The notes under the pieces were generated by a model that worked only from the letters and a program-made list of their open reading frames with translations, ran no database searches and was not told the origin of the DNA. 64,000 nt of DNA. Source: Helicoverpa zea. Its lineage: Eukaryota; Arthropoda; Insecta; Lepidoptera; Noctuidae. Made by a program: the position numbers and the translations under genes. This document shows, one piece after another, positions 1-13,049 of the stretch; the first letter of the stretch is position 1, and each line of letters starts with the position of its first letter. The DNA is taken from positions 2,914,001 to 2,978,000 of the forward strand of contig NC_061454.1 of assembly GCF_022581195.2 (NCBI RefSeq), given 5' to 3'.

Positions 1-388
1 ATTTGCTGTCGCTCTTTCTAACTCCGTATCAATTGCATACTTGTAATAGCAGGACATTTACTTTTATAAACCAACATAAACCTTACGACGACTTCCATCA
101 CTCGTACTTTAAAACCCTTAAACTACAGTTAACTTAATCCCCGTTCATCACGGTGCCACTGCCCGACCCTCGTTGAAGGCACGCACTAATTACCGAAGAG
201 AATTCAATGCTATAAATCACGGACATAATATAGCAGAGCGTCGCGTCGCTTTGGTATGCGCAGCCCAAATCCAATGCTATGCCCCCTATTTGAATTTAGT
301 GCTGTATGTGCTCTATTGAGTGTGTATATGGCCTATTTGATTTTCAAAATACTGGTTGTTTGAGCAGTCAAAGAAAGGGTAATAAGTT

Positions 389-519
389 CCTGCCGGGGCT
401 GTAGGATTGTTCGAAAGAGTTACCGCGGCCCGGAACCTAGAGGGCTTAAGAAGGCACATGCTGGGTTTTAGTCAGTAAGAGTCTGATACTTCTTCACGCT
501 GCACCTAGCGGGGGGGACA
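389..519 (+). repeat. Decayed LINE 3' tail (family A)
   Basis: This stretch shares the run TTTTAGTCAGTAAGAGTCTGA and the block TTGTTCGAAAGAG...ACCGCGGCCC with copies near 19.94, 29.74 and 60.73 kb. The copy at 60.7 kb ends in poly(A) and has a 16-17 bp target duplication, so the family is a 5'-truncated non-LTR retrotransposon. This copy is diverged and has no recognisable poly(A) or target duplication. Confidence 0.6.
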
Positions 520-1597
520 TATTCTATCAATCTCTTATTCGTAGGAAGTCCTTTGCGCACCAGGATAAAAACTGTCTTACAGCCTTCCTCGATAAATGGA
601 CTATCCAACATTGAACAAGTTTTTCAAATCGAGTCACCTTTTCCTGAAATTAGTTAAGCCTCCTTTCCTCCGTGGTTGAAGCAAAATACATACGTATAGT
701 ACGAATATTTAGATTATGAGTTTTATATCCTTTTATTTGGTCCTACAATTTCAGTAGGCAGTTTGCATACAAATATAAAATAGGTACCTACATGGGTGAT
801 TTTTTTTCATTGCAAAAAGTTATGATAAAAGTGCGTCTCCTGCTTTCAGACCGCCTTTAAGGCGGACGGTAAAAATCCTCGAATTTGATTATACACATGT
901 TAATATAATATAGAAGAAGCTAAAAAAACTTGGAGTAAGTATAAAAAAATCCTGTAAGAAGGAGAGCTAATGTGATTGCGCCCAGGTGTGTGCGCCTTGA
1001 GTATATTGCTGAGTCGCTGGGCCGCTAAAATGTGCTGCACTGACGAATGGCGAACGAATTACATAGGCACTTCCAATGTGAAGTGGCACTCCCCATAAAC
1101 GTAGGGAAAGGCATATATTTGGGTGATTCGGAAAAAATATGATCTGGAATTTATAAAGTGTGGACATCTGCTAAAATGATTGGATGTAAAATTAAGGAAT
1201 TTGGCGAATTAACCGTATATAACCTACTGTACCTACATACTTGTACATTTACATAATTTTAGCTAGCTTCTGCTCTTACTGTCAGTCATAAAAATACAAA
1301 ATATGCCCAATATGTCAAAATATGGCGTAACTGAAACAGGAACTTATGCTATTTCATAAGTATTTATCATCTCCAACAAGTTGATGCAAGAGCATGTCGA
1401 CTTTATCTAAAGTCCATCCAAATCTGTACTAAATAAAATGACTCGACAATATTTAGTAGCTCCATAACAGCCGATTTTTATGTTGATTTCTGACCCAGTC
1501 TGCCCGTGACCATGGATGCTGTAAAGGATCCGAAACGTCGGATTTAATAATATTAATAAAACCGCGATAAAGTCCTTAAAAGTAGATTTTTTTAAAA

Positions 1598-1622
1598 AAA
1601 CAAGACTACAGTAGTCTTGTTT
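1598..1622. repeat. Perfect short inverted repeat
   Basis: Two 12-base arms, AAACAAGACTAC and GTAGTCTTGTTT, surround a single A. The arms are perfect complements. It may be the remnant of a foldback element. No function is supported. Confidence 0.5.
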
Positions 1623-4043
1623 ATTACGCCTATTTTTAATAAAATTTCAGTTTACAAATTCAGACGCGCCATCTTGAATTCCTCATTTGCCAACAGCAGC
1701 ATTTTAGGCCCCCGATCACATTACAGCTTCCCTATATAAATCATTCTGCTGTCGCTTGCTATTGGATTAAGATTTCCTTCGATGTATTGGTACTCATCTC
1801 TTAGAGTGACGTCACATCAGCTTTGATGTATGAATTTCCCTTGAGACGTTTCAGTATGTAGAGAAATGTATTAGAAGGGGTAGTTTTAGTATTTTTAGTA
1901 GGTTTTGTGTTAACATATTTTGTTTAGATAGATTTTAAAGTATGTGATAGAGTTAATTGAATAGACTGATTGCCACATGGTACACACGTGGACATCTCTA
2001 ACAGCAGAGGTGCCGAAAGAGTATTGATGGCCTTTTAAAAAGAGTAAGCCCCTATTTCTTAATGATTTGCTAGTGAATTTGTTTTATTGAGAACGTAAAA
2101 AACTATAAGTACATGTGACATTTTCTATGAACAGTAACTTATTTAGAGTTGAAACACATACCTACATGCAATATTAGAAGTTATGTCCAAGATTAAAGAC
2201 TGAAATCTTAGAAATGAAAATAAACAACATCTAAAAATAAATTAAGGAAAATAACTATTTTGTATTGTCCATGACATATCATGATAAATTGGATCAGATT
2301 CCCAATAACCAGATTGAGACATTTAAAACAATGATAACAAGTCTAAAAAGTTTTCTAAGAATAGCTTGATCTTTCTTATAAAATACGATAAGATACTATT
2401 TGCGTAAAAAAGATATCGGAATTCAGTCTTACATGAACTATTTGAAGAGGTTTGCCACATTTCCAGTTATTTCTAAGATCCATTTTTCGGCATCAAGTAT
2501 TCCTGACGATAATGATGATGTCCACCTAACTGATTGTCGGCCTTTGCGGCTGTTCTCATATAAGGAGACAAGCTAACAGCGCAGGACATATTAGGTACCT
2601 AAATATGTAGGTACTAGTAATACTCAATAATGCAGCTATGTAGATTTCTGTAAGCAATAGTCGAAACCACCATCTAAGCATGCCTACGTAAACCAAGTAT
2701 TACTAAAAGTAATGAATAATGAATAAAATAATACCAAACTATCAAATTGGAAAACTCAGACGCTGAGTAAAATCGAAAAAGTTACACCTTACAACAAAAG
2801 TACTGATATAAAGATTATTGTCTACAAGTAATCCGTCTTTTTAGGGACTAGGGATGGGAAAGACGAGAAAATATTTGTAGCCTACGCTGCGTGGGAAGGA
2901 AGGAAAGAAAGAAAAACATATTTACACTCATTAGTCACACTGATATTATAAACATGACAGTTTCGATATTTGCATATTATATTTTATACAAAAAACACTA
3001 TATCACGAAGGATATTTTAAAAGACTGCATGACGATATCGGTTGAGTTTTGAGAACCGTTTCAGCACAAATTAAATTGATTGAGGATGAATTCAAAATCG
3101 AACTTCCGTTATAAATTGGAAAAAAATACTTATTTGCATACTTTTTTACTTCTATACTCTGACACCGAGGATTCTCTGATGATTTAACTCACTCGAAAAA
3201 GAATTACTTAAAAACTGAGACGCTAAGGCTTACCAGGTGATTAAACCTGCAGCTCACTCGATACGAACACATCAAATCCAAACACAAGGACTATAAAGAG
3301 TTCCTTAAAAAAAACAACTTCCAATAAACAAAAGTCGATCTGCCTTTACCACATCCCTATTCTCTAAATATTTTATTAAAAGGGCGACGCCGGCGCATCA
3401 TCAGTCTTGTCGCGCAATATAGCGCTAGACGGCGGACAAATCGTTCTGTGCGGTTGTCTTTTAACTGTTTACAAAGGGGTACAAAGGAATTCGATTCTGA
3501 AAGAAATTTGTTTGGGATAAGATGTTGGATTAAAAAGTTCGTAGTGGTTGTTTAAGTTTGGGAAATTGAGCGTCTCTGATCTGCGTTGAAGGCAAAGAAA
3601 TTTTAGTTTTCAGCAGATTTCTACTATCATTCATTTTAGTGTAGGAAGTATTTCCGTATTTATATCAAACTGAAAACTTGTATTGAGGATCTCACTGTAG
3701 TTTTTACCAAATAAAGAGTACATAATAGTCTATTATATCTACCAATAGATTTCAATCAATGATCGAAGGAGTTAATGACGAGTATTTAACAAATTATAGT
3801 TCCAAAATTAACTGATTGTATCAATTTGATTCAAGTAGGCTTCAATTTTGCTAATTTCAAAACCTATGAAATAAGATTCCACAGAACACTACTTTTTAAA
3901 TTTTGTTATTAAAAAAAACAAACGCAATCTATACATATAATAAATCTGTAAAAAAACTGTGTCTGTACATTAAATATATTAAAAAAATAATAATTGGGTG
4001 GGGTTTAGAAACAGTAATGGAGCACAAATCCAAAAAAAAAATT

Positions 4044-4099
4044 CTGTCTGTTTGTCTGTATGTCTGTATGTCTGTATGTCTGTATGTCTGTTTGTTTGT
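4044..4099. repeat. TGTC/TGTA microsatellite
   Basis: A run of TGTCTGTATG-type tetranucleotides, followed by a segment (about 4100-4200) with the layout of common lepidopteran dispersed repeats (CTACTGGACGGATTTCAATG, then TATAGGCTATAATTTAT). The microsatellite is probably an internal part of that element. Confidence 0.7.
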
Positions 4100-4195
4100 A
4101 CACGCTAATCTTCGGAACTACTGGACGGATTTCAATGATTTTTTCTTTGTTGTATCAGTATTAAGCCTTGTCAACATATAGGCTATAATTTATCT

Positions 4196-4720
4196 TCGAA
4201 ACTTGAAGACCTGATGCAGAACACCAACAGACCAACAAAACTATAAGAGATACAAATATGGTGCCATGGCAAAAATTGTTTCATATGATGAGCATTTTCA
4301 GCTGAGATAATAAATTTTAAGATCTGGAACACCTGATGTGGAATCCCAAGAGCCCAGCTTCTCTGTACCATATACAGGTATGACGTTTTAGCAAAAGTTG
4401 TTCAATTTGATAAGCACTTTCTATTGACTTATACAAATTGAAGATCTAAAACACCTGATGCGGAACTCCAGGGGCCCAGCTAGACTATAGCATATAGAGG
4501 TGTGACGTTTTAGCAAAAGTTGTTCAATCTGATAAGCACTCTCTGTTGACTTATAAAAATTGAAGATGTAGAACACCTGATGCGGAACGCCAGGAGCCCA
4601 GCTAGACTATAGCATATAAAGATATGACGTTTTAGCAAAAGTGGTTCAACCTGATAAGCACTCTCTATTGACGTATATACATCGAAGATCTGGAACACCT
4701 GATGTGGAACTTCAAGAGCA
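4196..4720. repeat. 122-bp tandem repeat array, about 4.3 units
   Basis: The word ACCTGATG starts at 4209, 4331, 4453, 4575 and 4697, a constant step of exactly 122 bases. Between these anchors the units share GACGTTTTAGCAAAAGT, GTTCAA and GATAAGCACT. The first unit is the most diverged, and units 2 to 4 are very similar to one another. The unit length is not a multiple of three and the frames do not stay open, so it is not protein coding. The array sits directly after the TGTC microsatellite and an interspersed-repeat core, and may belong to a larger mobile element. Confidence 0.9.
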
Positions 4721-4819
4721 ATACTACACTTGAAATGTATAGAAATGAATGTTATGAAATAGGTAGTATGTTGAATCAAAAAAAGTAATTAGTCCGTCTT
4801 TTACATAATCCTAAAATAA

Positions 4820-5100
4820 TGGTGAGGATACCTCGGCGGATTTTAAACGCAGATTACGCGCTCCCTGTGGGTCACTTACCACGAGGCACCTATCCTCCGA
4901 GCAGGGCTACTAACCCTGCTCTAGCGACTCCACTCTGGACGGCCAAGCCAAACCAGAGGCGTGAGACCTACCCCCGTCATGGTTCACTCCGACCGGCCGG
5001 AGATGGGGGACAGTATACCCTGGAGAACTCAGTATATATAGCCCACCGGGGTCGCTACTCCCCGTCATCAGCCTCAGATGTCCTGCGGTGCTTATATCTC
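4820..5100. repeat. GC-rich retroelement fragment
   Basis: This block is much more GC-rich than its surroundings (for example GACCGGCCGGAGATGGGGG). It reads through in one frame on the plus strand without resembling a known protein. It joins directly to a family B repeat. The composition and context fit a fragment of a non-LTR retrotransposon. I cannot name the family, and the direction is uncertain. Confidence 0.45.
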
Positions 5101-5123
5101 ATTATTATTGTCGTTATTATCTC

Positions 5124-5323
5124 AAGAGCCTTTGTCCCAATTATGTTAGAGTCGACTTCCAGTCACGATGTAACTGAGTACCAGTGTTTTACAAGGATCA
5201 ACTGCATATCTGAGCTCCACAACCCAGTTACCCGCTCAACCCAATACCCCTTGGTAAAACTGGTCAGACTTACTGGCATCTGACTACCCATAACGACTGC
5301 CAAGAATGTTCAATGACAGCCGG
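5124..5323 (-). repeat. SINE-like repeat family B, copy 1
   Basis: Read on the minus strand, this contains the family B landmarks CGGCTGTCATTGAACATT, GGCAGTCGTTA, ACTGGGTTG and a diverged GTCGACTCTAACATAATTGGG. Better copies lie at 55.07 kb and 41.39 kb. The 55.07-kb copy has a 15-bp target duplication, which shows insertion by target-primed reverse transcription. Confidence 0.7.
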
Positions 5324-8300
5324 AACCTACAGTTTAACATCCCCTCCAAATAACGATCATTGGTATCCAAAATATACGTAGAAAGTACATACGAACTTAG
5401 AAAAGTTGCATTGGCAGGTACTTGCCAGACCAGGAATCAAAGACATACGCTCATACTTGAGAGATTGGTTCTCTACCCACTAAACCACCACGACTTCCAC
5501 TAAGTCATCACGACTTTGTCATCTCAGTAACATTTAATGTTTTTTTTTAACGTATTAATACGTGTAATATTTTTGCCACACACAACTTAAATGCGGACTA
5601 ATTAGAATCACTACTTTTATCCCTATGGTCACGTCTTTTGCGGTTCAGTTCTCAGCGTTTTGTTTAGTCTGCTGTGCTTTTGCCGTTGAAGTACAAAAAT
5701 TAAATATATGGAACGTTTCTAATGGCTATGCGTATTCCGTTGTTTTCAAGTCAACGGGCCCTTAAAATACAATATCAGACGGTTCAGATCTTTGATTTTG
5801 CTCACCCCGTAGTCGCTGGCATAAGGGACTTTATCCGCGTACGAAGTCGCGGGCAGAAGCTAGTTCCCAATATAGAGGTCAGTGGCAATTCCTTATTCAC
5901 AACAAGCGCCAAGAAAAAAGAATGAAGCTGCAGAAAAAAAATGGAAAGTGGCAAAAAGAGGTGGAAAAGAGTCAGGTCCGAACCTCATTTGTCGTTCGTC
6001 GTTTAGATTACATTTCAAATGAAAAGTGGGTATAGTGTGCAAAGTTTTTTTTCTTTCCCTTCGTCGTAAATACTTGTCAGGGCGACAACCGTTTCGAGGT
6101 GTCAAGCAGTTGACTGATTTGTTGGAAAAATACCCTTTTTTTTCTTACGAAGAACGTCTTGGAAATTAGTGAACGTTTTGGCAGAGGAAATTGTGTTTTT
6201 TTTTTATTAAGTTCATTTTTTGGGATTCTTTGACGAACAATGAATTGAAAATCTACCTAATTAAAACTTTTGAAACACGGTTGTCTACAAATATCTAAGA
6301 TTTTCCGCAGTTGATGCGTTCAAGGGCTAGTTCAAAGCGAACATTACAATATTTTTAAAACGTAGGATTTCGTTAAAACGTACATTGGATAGTTTGAAAT
6401 AAACTGCAAATACTTTTTACCTAATCGACAGTATCTACTTATGTATCATCTTCTATGTAATTTTTTATTTTAAATTCATGAATCGGCCATTTTACTAGAC
6501 ACGTGGACGGTTAACAGGTGCATCTATTTATAATTTCTCTTTGCATGAAAATGCTACAAAACATTCAAATAGAAAATATAAATAATAGTTTCATATTACG
6601 ATAATATTATTCTGTCTTCCAATACTTTGAAAAACCCATTATCATAAACCGTATCGAATCAACGTGACATTGTCCATCTTTAATATGACGTATGCACATG
6701 GTCATACATTGAAGATTTTACTCATTAAAATATATTTAATAGACATACAAAACGAGCAATGGATGTTGTAATAGTAACACTTGGATAAATATTTATGAAG
6801 GAATTTGTGACGTCATTACGTTTATTGTTGTTTTACGTTGGTAACGGAATTCTTGTAAGTATTATTATTTGTGTATTTAATGAATGGTGGATCGGCCAAA
6901 TCTTAGTCTAATAGGCCTTAAAATTCAGGAAGCTTGGAGCCTAAGTACCTACTCTGTTTTTCCTAGTAGTTTTTGCTGCTCCGTCACGATAGCCTAGTAA
7001 GGCCCAAGTTCACGTTAAATCATCATTTTATTTAGTTTATGTTTTCCACGAACCTTGTCCTTAATCTGGGCCTTTTTAACCCGGCACTGCTCAGCAGCTG
7101 AAGAAACCAGCTGTGAATTAAGCAGACCAATGACATCCTAGTTTGTAGGGTCTTTCCAATATCATTGGTGAGATACAACCCAACAAAGAGAGGCATACTT
7201 TTCATAAAACAAAAAAATACAGAACCAAAAACTTTCTTAGCCTACTTTTTGACGTAGATACATGCCACATCCAGCTCATCGTCCAAGCAGAGATGAGGTA
7301 GTATAAAATATTCAGATACGTCAATCAATATATGAGCGCTCCGTGGTCCGATGCCCGATGTTTTCATATTTCATATTGCCACCTTTACTTTGTGTAGTTT
7401 GAGAGCCTGGGGGTTAGAGACGGGCCTTTTTTTTGGACTGGAGTGGTAAAAATGTGGGAAATAAAAAAATAAGTCATTTGCATATTAAGTCTAAAACTAT
7501 TTGTTACAGAAATCTGAATATGAGAAATTGATGGCTGATGTTTTTTACGTCACCTACCCGTTTGTACTTTTAAGATAATTACGAGTTAAACCCTTAAAAG
7601 TACCTATCTCCAACCAAGGTTTAATTATTAGTTTTATTCATTACCATTTTTTTTAAGCATTCAACATTAATGTTATTGTAACTTCCGTTTTATTTATTTT
7701 AACTGTTATGATTTATTCCAATAGCAAAAGTGAAGGAATTTTTGACGCACTTTAGCAGCATTTTATCAGTTTTATTGTGTACAATATTTTTTCTACGTAT
7801 TTGTAAATAGGTCTATATTATATTTTTGTTAAGCCAAAACCAAAATAGAAAATTAAATCACAAAATCCCTGGTAGTCGAGCTCCTAGCCTAGTCAGTTTG
7901 CAGATGTAGTCCCGGTCGGAATATTGGTAAAAAACAATATTTTATAGCGGTCGCTAAGCGACTCCGCAAATGTATGCCCGTGGACGTCGCGCGTTGGGTT
8001 AACATGAGATTAGGGTCGTGGGATTTGTCTTACGATATCTATTTTTTTCAGGTTTTTTATATGCTTATTTTTTTTAATGTGTTTTAGAATGATTGTGGTG
8101 TTGATCTGTTGGTTACAAATCTTGTACTCAGTCTACATAGTATTAAATCCATTGAATATTTAATTATATGTTTTAAGAGCCATAATTTATTTGGCTTTAT
8201 CCTATTGTTGGTGGCTGAAAAAAAAAACGCAATTAAATATTTTAATACCCAGGTATCCCAAAGCTTTCCAGCTCACATTTAACAATTCTGTATTATCATT

Positions 8301-8428
8301 TCTCCAGATAAATCATATTTACATAAGAAAAAAACTTAATTCTCAAGTGGCCAACCTTATTCACAAAATATTCCTCTCGTCCACGTACATTCCCATCACA
8401 TTAACTATTGACAAAATAAAAATGTAAA

Positions 8429-8515
8429 ATGGCGGACGACTCGGCCGTTACAACCGTCGGTTACTCCAAGGAGCCATTCCATTTTCGAATGTTCCCGCCA
8501 ATAAATATGTTATAG
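8429..8515 (+). other. 28-codon ORF in a GC-rich patch, unproven
   Basis: An ATG in good context (GTAAAATGG) opens a 28-residue frame that begins MADDSAVTTVGYSKEP and ends at TAG. The patch is clearly richer in G and C than the DNA around it. The frame could be a short exon, a small ORF or a chance opening in a conserved regulatory patch. I recognise no family and give it no function. Confidence 0.2.
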
Positions 8516-9142
8516 AGTTACAATGAGGGATAAACGCTTAGGGGCTCTTCGCCACTTCTATGTAACTTTATATTTGACGTATCTGTGTCTTTTTAGGTTG
8601 TCTGTTGTATGGACGTGGGTCTTTAGGGTTAAATATTTTTTGGAATAAAGGGGTGTTGTTGGTTTGTGGGTTTCTTTATTATTTGGACAAAGATAAGATT
8701 TTTTTTTTCGCAGTAACAGACAAAGTTAAATAACCGACAAACTAATTTGATGTTTTTTATATTCTTTTAATAATACTATCGAAAGATTCCCCAGCCAATC
8801 CTTTTATTTTCAATTATTTTTATAAAGCTTTCACTTTTAAATATAGGTATGTATTATATGTATTCTAGCTAAGTATATAAATTAAGCAGATAATACTTTT
8901 ATGCCACTCTACTATATGTAAATCATAAATCTTTGTGCCGCAACTTATGACATACCTACATAATCAGCAAACGTAAGTTTTTTGCGTCAAGCATTGAGAG
9001 ACAATAAAACTGCAATAAATAAGATTATGAAGTATTTGATTAAAAAAATAGTGTCTATAAATTACATATTGTGTAGGTCATGTCTAAATAGGTACTTATT
9101 ATTTTTTATCGAAAGATTATCCACGCGTTTTACACCTAAGAT

Positions 9143-9167
9143 AAAAAAAAAAAAAAAAAAAAAAAAA
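9143..9167. repeat. 25-nt poly(A) tract
   Basis: An uninterrupted run of 25 A residues followed by CAATAAAG. It could be the tail of a retrotransposed copy, but no upstream element or target duplication was recognised. Confidence 0.7.
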
Positions 9168-9853
9168 CAATAAAGTTTTTTTCATAATCGTAATAGTATT
9201 ATTTGCAAAATAAAACTCATAGAACTAATTTCCCCCTACATCCCCGAACTGATTTTATATAGGTAATTTTTTTAACCCTTCAACGGTCGTAGTTATTCTC
9301 ACCAAAAATATACTTTCATTAAATAATAACGACAAACAGACTTTGAAAGCGGTACAATAAATTTGACAGATGTCAAAAAGATCCATAGAGATTCGATAGA
9401 CCTCAGAAAACCTCGTATCTAAGTTAAAAAGTTATTGAATAGGAAATTGAAAGTTTTGCATACCTACTTACAAAACATTCAATATTTTGTTTCCTGAATT
9501 GTTATTTATGTTCGCAACGTATAACAACTGAAGCTTTATGTATTTTACTGCAAATAGGTTTTTTCGTCTTATACCTATCTGAATTTTTAAAGATGATAAT
9601 GAGTATGCATCCGATTATACGAGACTTTCTAATTTCAACTTTTTTGATTGCTTCATTAAAATCGAGTAAAAGATTTAAAGATGCTACAAACATAGAACAT
9701 AGGTACACTTACAATCTCCAACAAAAATAGATTCTCTCAGTTCACACATTCTTAGACATGTTTCTAGGTCACGGACGAGATCTTTAGACGAAATTAGCAT
9801 TAGCTGGTGAAAGTGCTGCGATAGTAGTGGTTAATTTCGACCAAACTCTCGTC

Positions 9854-9925
9854 GGTTCCATGGTGTAACGGTTAGCACTCTGGACTCTGAATCCAGCGAT
9901 CCGAGTTCAAATCTCGGTGGAACCT
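9854..9925 (+). tRNA. tRNA-Gln (CUG)
   Basis: A 72-nt tRNA with acceptor stem GGTTCCA pairing with TGGAACC. The A-box region is TGGTGTAACGGTTAGCAC, the anticodon loop is CTCTGAA (anticodon CUG, reads CAG), the B box is GAGTTCAAATC, and the discriminator base is T. There is no intron. A TTTT terminator starts four bases after the end. Upstream, TTTCG lies 15 bases from the first tRNA base (AATTTCGACC), a placement shared with the copy at 14475. Confidence 0.97.
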
Positions 9926-12883
9926 GATCTTTTGGCATAGAAAAGGTTAGGGAAGATAATGGTCCGTTTTGTTGAAATTGCTCTCTTGTCAGAGTTAGAT
10001 GATATGAGAAAAATATAACAATTGTGATTTGTGAAATATAGTTTTATTACTGTTTTAAAAACATTCAACACATTTAAAATATTTTTTTTTTTTCTAAATA
10101 AATACTCTAAAGTAAAAAAAAAATAATCTAAAAAGCAATAAAATTATTAAAAACCGTTTTCATTGGCCTTTCACATTGTTCATTCCTATCTTTATTGTAT
10201 AATGTATATAGATTTTGACGTACCTAATTGAAATACTTACGTACTAAGTAATTCTTAACCCAAAACTGCACTTAATATTTTTTTGCATTTTAAATATCGG
10301 TTAATAAAATATATCACAGAACTATGAAAATCACAAAATAACATAGTTAACTATTCATTAATTTTGACCTACTCGAAAAAAACATGTTCTTAAATATATT
10401 TAAGTAGGTATCACTAAGATTTCTTGGTTAATTAACAAAAAAAAAAACATTGTTAGAAATAATTTTGACTGGACGTAAATTTTACGTCGTAAGACACATC
10501 CCTACCTACTTGCTCTCTCAATAAAAAATCAACCAAATTCCAAAATCCCCCAACTGCATAAAAAATCACATCATCATAATTCCAAAATCAAAATTGGGTG
10601 GAGTTCCCCAATTTATCAGTCAACTAAAAGCCCTGATACACTGCGATATGCAAAACCCTTGCTAATTACCATATGTTCAGCATTCATGTGTCTGGCCGCG
10701 CCCTTACGAATTTACTGATTACTTTAATTAAAAAAGCGAACTCTTTCGCTGGAGCGCCTTGGGATTTCAAGCGTTAGTATGTGGATTAAAAATCGTGTTG
10801 GTTGGCACTGTTGGTAAGTAAAGGTTTAGTTAAACAAGGTTTTAAAGTCAAGGCGATAGGTAAGTAATGCAAGTTTTGTTGCACTTTTGGTGACTGATAT
10901 GATAAGCCAACGCAAAGGGCTCCGACGAAGAAGGAACACAGACAGATTTAACTTAGTATAAAATTCTGACGCTCCTTTCAGCTACACCCTGGAGTGGAAT
11001 GGGTCTAAAAAGATTTGCCTTTTACTAATAAATAAATATAAGTAGTTACCTCTAATAAATATGATTTCTTTTACAACTGTACAGTAAATACACTCGTATT
11101 GTTTTTTTAAATTATTTTTTTCATAATTATGCACACCTTTCAGTAAAGTTTACCTTAACTTTCAATGTGTAACCCACCACAAAACTAGGGCTGTCACTTT
11201 ATGTTAATAAAAAGCCATTATTATATTATAATAAAATATATTATAGTCGTAATTGCTAATAATTAATTAGCTAAAACAGTTTAGTTAACACAGCGACCTT
11301 TTAAATAATTCGAACTTACAAAGCAAATTTTCATTAGTTTTTGTCCAAATAAATAGGACTCAACTTTAAATGTTATTCCTATCATAATGGGATACTTTTT
11401 GGGTCTGACTCAGAAACCACTGTTTAAAAAAGCTCAGCAATGTCTTATCGACCCGAGGAAAGTAAACCATCATGTGACTAGCTATTACAAAACAATGTTT
11501 AAAGGCTTCCAGTATAACCAGGTGCAGTTGAGTACCTAACAGTATTTTACATGGAGTGAAAGTCTACCCTACCCTTAACGTTGCCAAATATCAACCATGA
11601 CCCACAATTTAGCATTCCTTTCCACTTATTATATCAAAAATCACCATTATTTCTGTGGCAACCCTAAACTTAACCCTTTCGATTACGAGCGATGGTTATC
11701 GCATAGAACTCACGCGCTGCCCACATTACTGGTGAATTATTATTTCTGATTAATAAATTGTGTGTCCCGGGAGACTGCCTGCTCGACACTGTCACGCCTT
11801 GTCACGGCAGTGTTGCCAGGGTTGAAGGAAATTGTGGGGAAAATGCGAGAAAAACTCCTTGAAATATTGGGAGATATAGGTAGAAGGTGTTTTCTTTATC
11901 AACATTTAAGATGCAGAAGATAAGGACACTAGATCAGTTCTTAGGTACTTGTCAATTTCCCCAGAATAAAACCAAAAGTTTGTTTTGAAAACTTCTGAAA
12001 AACTATTAGAAACTGCATAATTAGAATACTAAAACTTCAGAAGAGAGTTGTTAATTCTTGCTGAAACTGGAAAATATTTTTACCTGTTCAGTAGAACTTT
12101 TCACCTGGCAACCCCTTCCGATCGTGTCACGCCGTCACACCGTCAATTACGTTATTTGATGCTTTTTCATTAAAGTAATACGATACCCAGGAGGCCTTGG
12201 GCGGGACTGGGTTACTTGGGTGTGATCGACGGCCAAAATAATCTGGGGACGTTTTTTAACACGAATTATTACCACTTAGGGCCTTTTTTTGCCAAAACTC
12301 GACATGTCAGGCGATTTTTTTTTATGTTCAAAACCTTGGCTTTTGGTAATTAAATGGCTCAATGTTTATTTTGTTTTATTTTTTGGTAGAAAATAGGTTT
12401 TTGGGGCGGGTGTTTGTAATTGTAGGGTAAGACAATTATGACATAATAGTTGTAATTTGATACAATGCTGTGTGTTTTTTATGTTGCGGATTTAGATTTA
12501 ATGATTCAATTTAAGCAAATGTTCACAATAGTAAAAGTAGAACAAAAATATGAATATGCAGCAAAAATTGTTGTTTAGGCCTGATTTTGTCTAAATAGCA
12601 AATTTTTTTTCATGTCTCGTGTAAAAAACATATTCAAAGTCCAACTAATGATTTAGTTTTGTTTCCCAGCAGAATTTCAGGTTTAGAAAAAAGATGTCAT
12701 TAGTTACTTTTTGATAAGTATTTACATTTTCAAAGTATTTGCAATAACGCGATAAAAAAAAACAAACTGAAAAGTAATAATAATCTAATAGGTCTTGAAT
12801 CAAATTGTACTTTTTTATTTACATAGATATTTACAATACATATTTACAATAAAAATCAAAAACTATCCTAGTAAAACAAACAA
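9926..12883. other. Non-coding stretch with GC-rich patches
   Basis: No supported gene. Most of it is AT-rich with frequent GTAGGTA-type motifs. Patches at about 10670-10800, 11690-11830 and 12105-12260 have more G+C and contain several CG steps. They could be regulatory sequence, but nothing seen here proves it. Confidence 0.4.
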
Positions 12884-12970
12884 CTAAAAAGCGTCAAAAA
12901 ATTCGTCCCCATCGCTGTCAACTGGGAGCGTGCCCAAGAGGCTGGCAGCATTACCTCGTTGGATCGCCAT
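12884..12970 (-). pseudogene. Possible retroelement ORF end, 28 codons
   Basis: On the minus strand an ATG-to-TAG frame of 28 residues begins MAIQRGNAASLLGTLP and ends EFFDAF. The composition is coding-like and richer in G+C than its flanks. It resembles the last residues of reverse-transcriptase proteins of some insect non-LTR elements, but I am not certain of the family. An in-frame stop lies five codons before the ATG, so nothing longer survives. It ends 80 bases from the tRNA-Gln gene at 13050. Confidence 0.3.
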
Positions 12971-13049
12971 GCTTGAATCAAATTAATAAATCAACTTCCC
13001 TATAAAAAATGTAAAAAACTCTAAATTAAAAATCAACAAAAAGTATCCA

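Larger units (their letters stand above)
1..4040. other. Non-coding AT-rich stretch
   Basis: No open frame here looks like a conserved protein or spliced exon. The stretch holds a decayed LINE tail near 389-519, a 25-nt hairpin at 1598-1622 and a GC-rich patch near 3385-3460. It could be intergenic DNA or a long intron of a gene outside the window. No splice sites or exons were found to decide between these. Confidence 0.5.
5324..9853. other. Non-coding stretch before the tRNA genes
   Basis: No supported protein gene. A dispersed-repeat terminus (TCCGCGTACGAAGTCGCGGGC, then AGAAGCTAGTT) ends at 5866. A GC-rich patch with a 28-codon open frame lies at 8429-8515. A 25-nt A tract lies at 9143-9167 and could be a retroelement tail. 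The rest is AT-rich sequence in which I see nothing distinct. Confidence 0.45.

Noticed and set aside
851..865. Short palindrome CCGCCTTTAAGGCGG
   Set aside because: Seven-base arms are expected by chance in 64 kb, and nothing nearby gives it a role.
4196..4720. Possible CRISPR-like array
   Set aside because: The repeats are contiguous 122-base units with no unique spacers, in a eukaryotic genome.
4819..5283. 154-codon plus-strand frame
   Set aside because: It runs through a GC-rich retroelement fragment and then a family B repeat, so it is repeat-derived and not a host gene.
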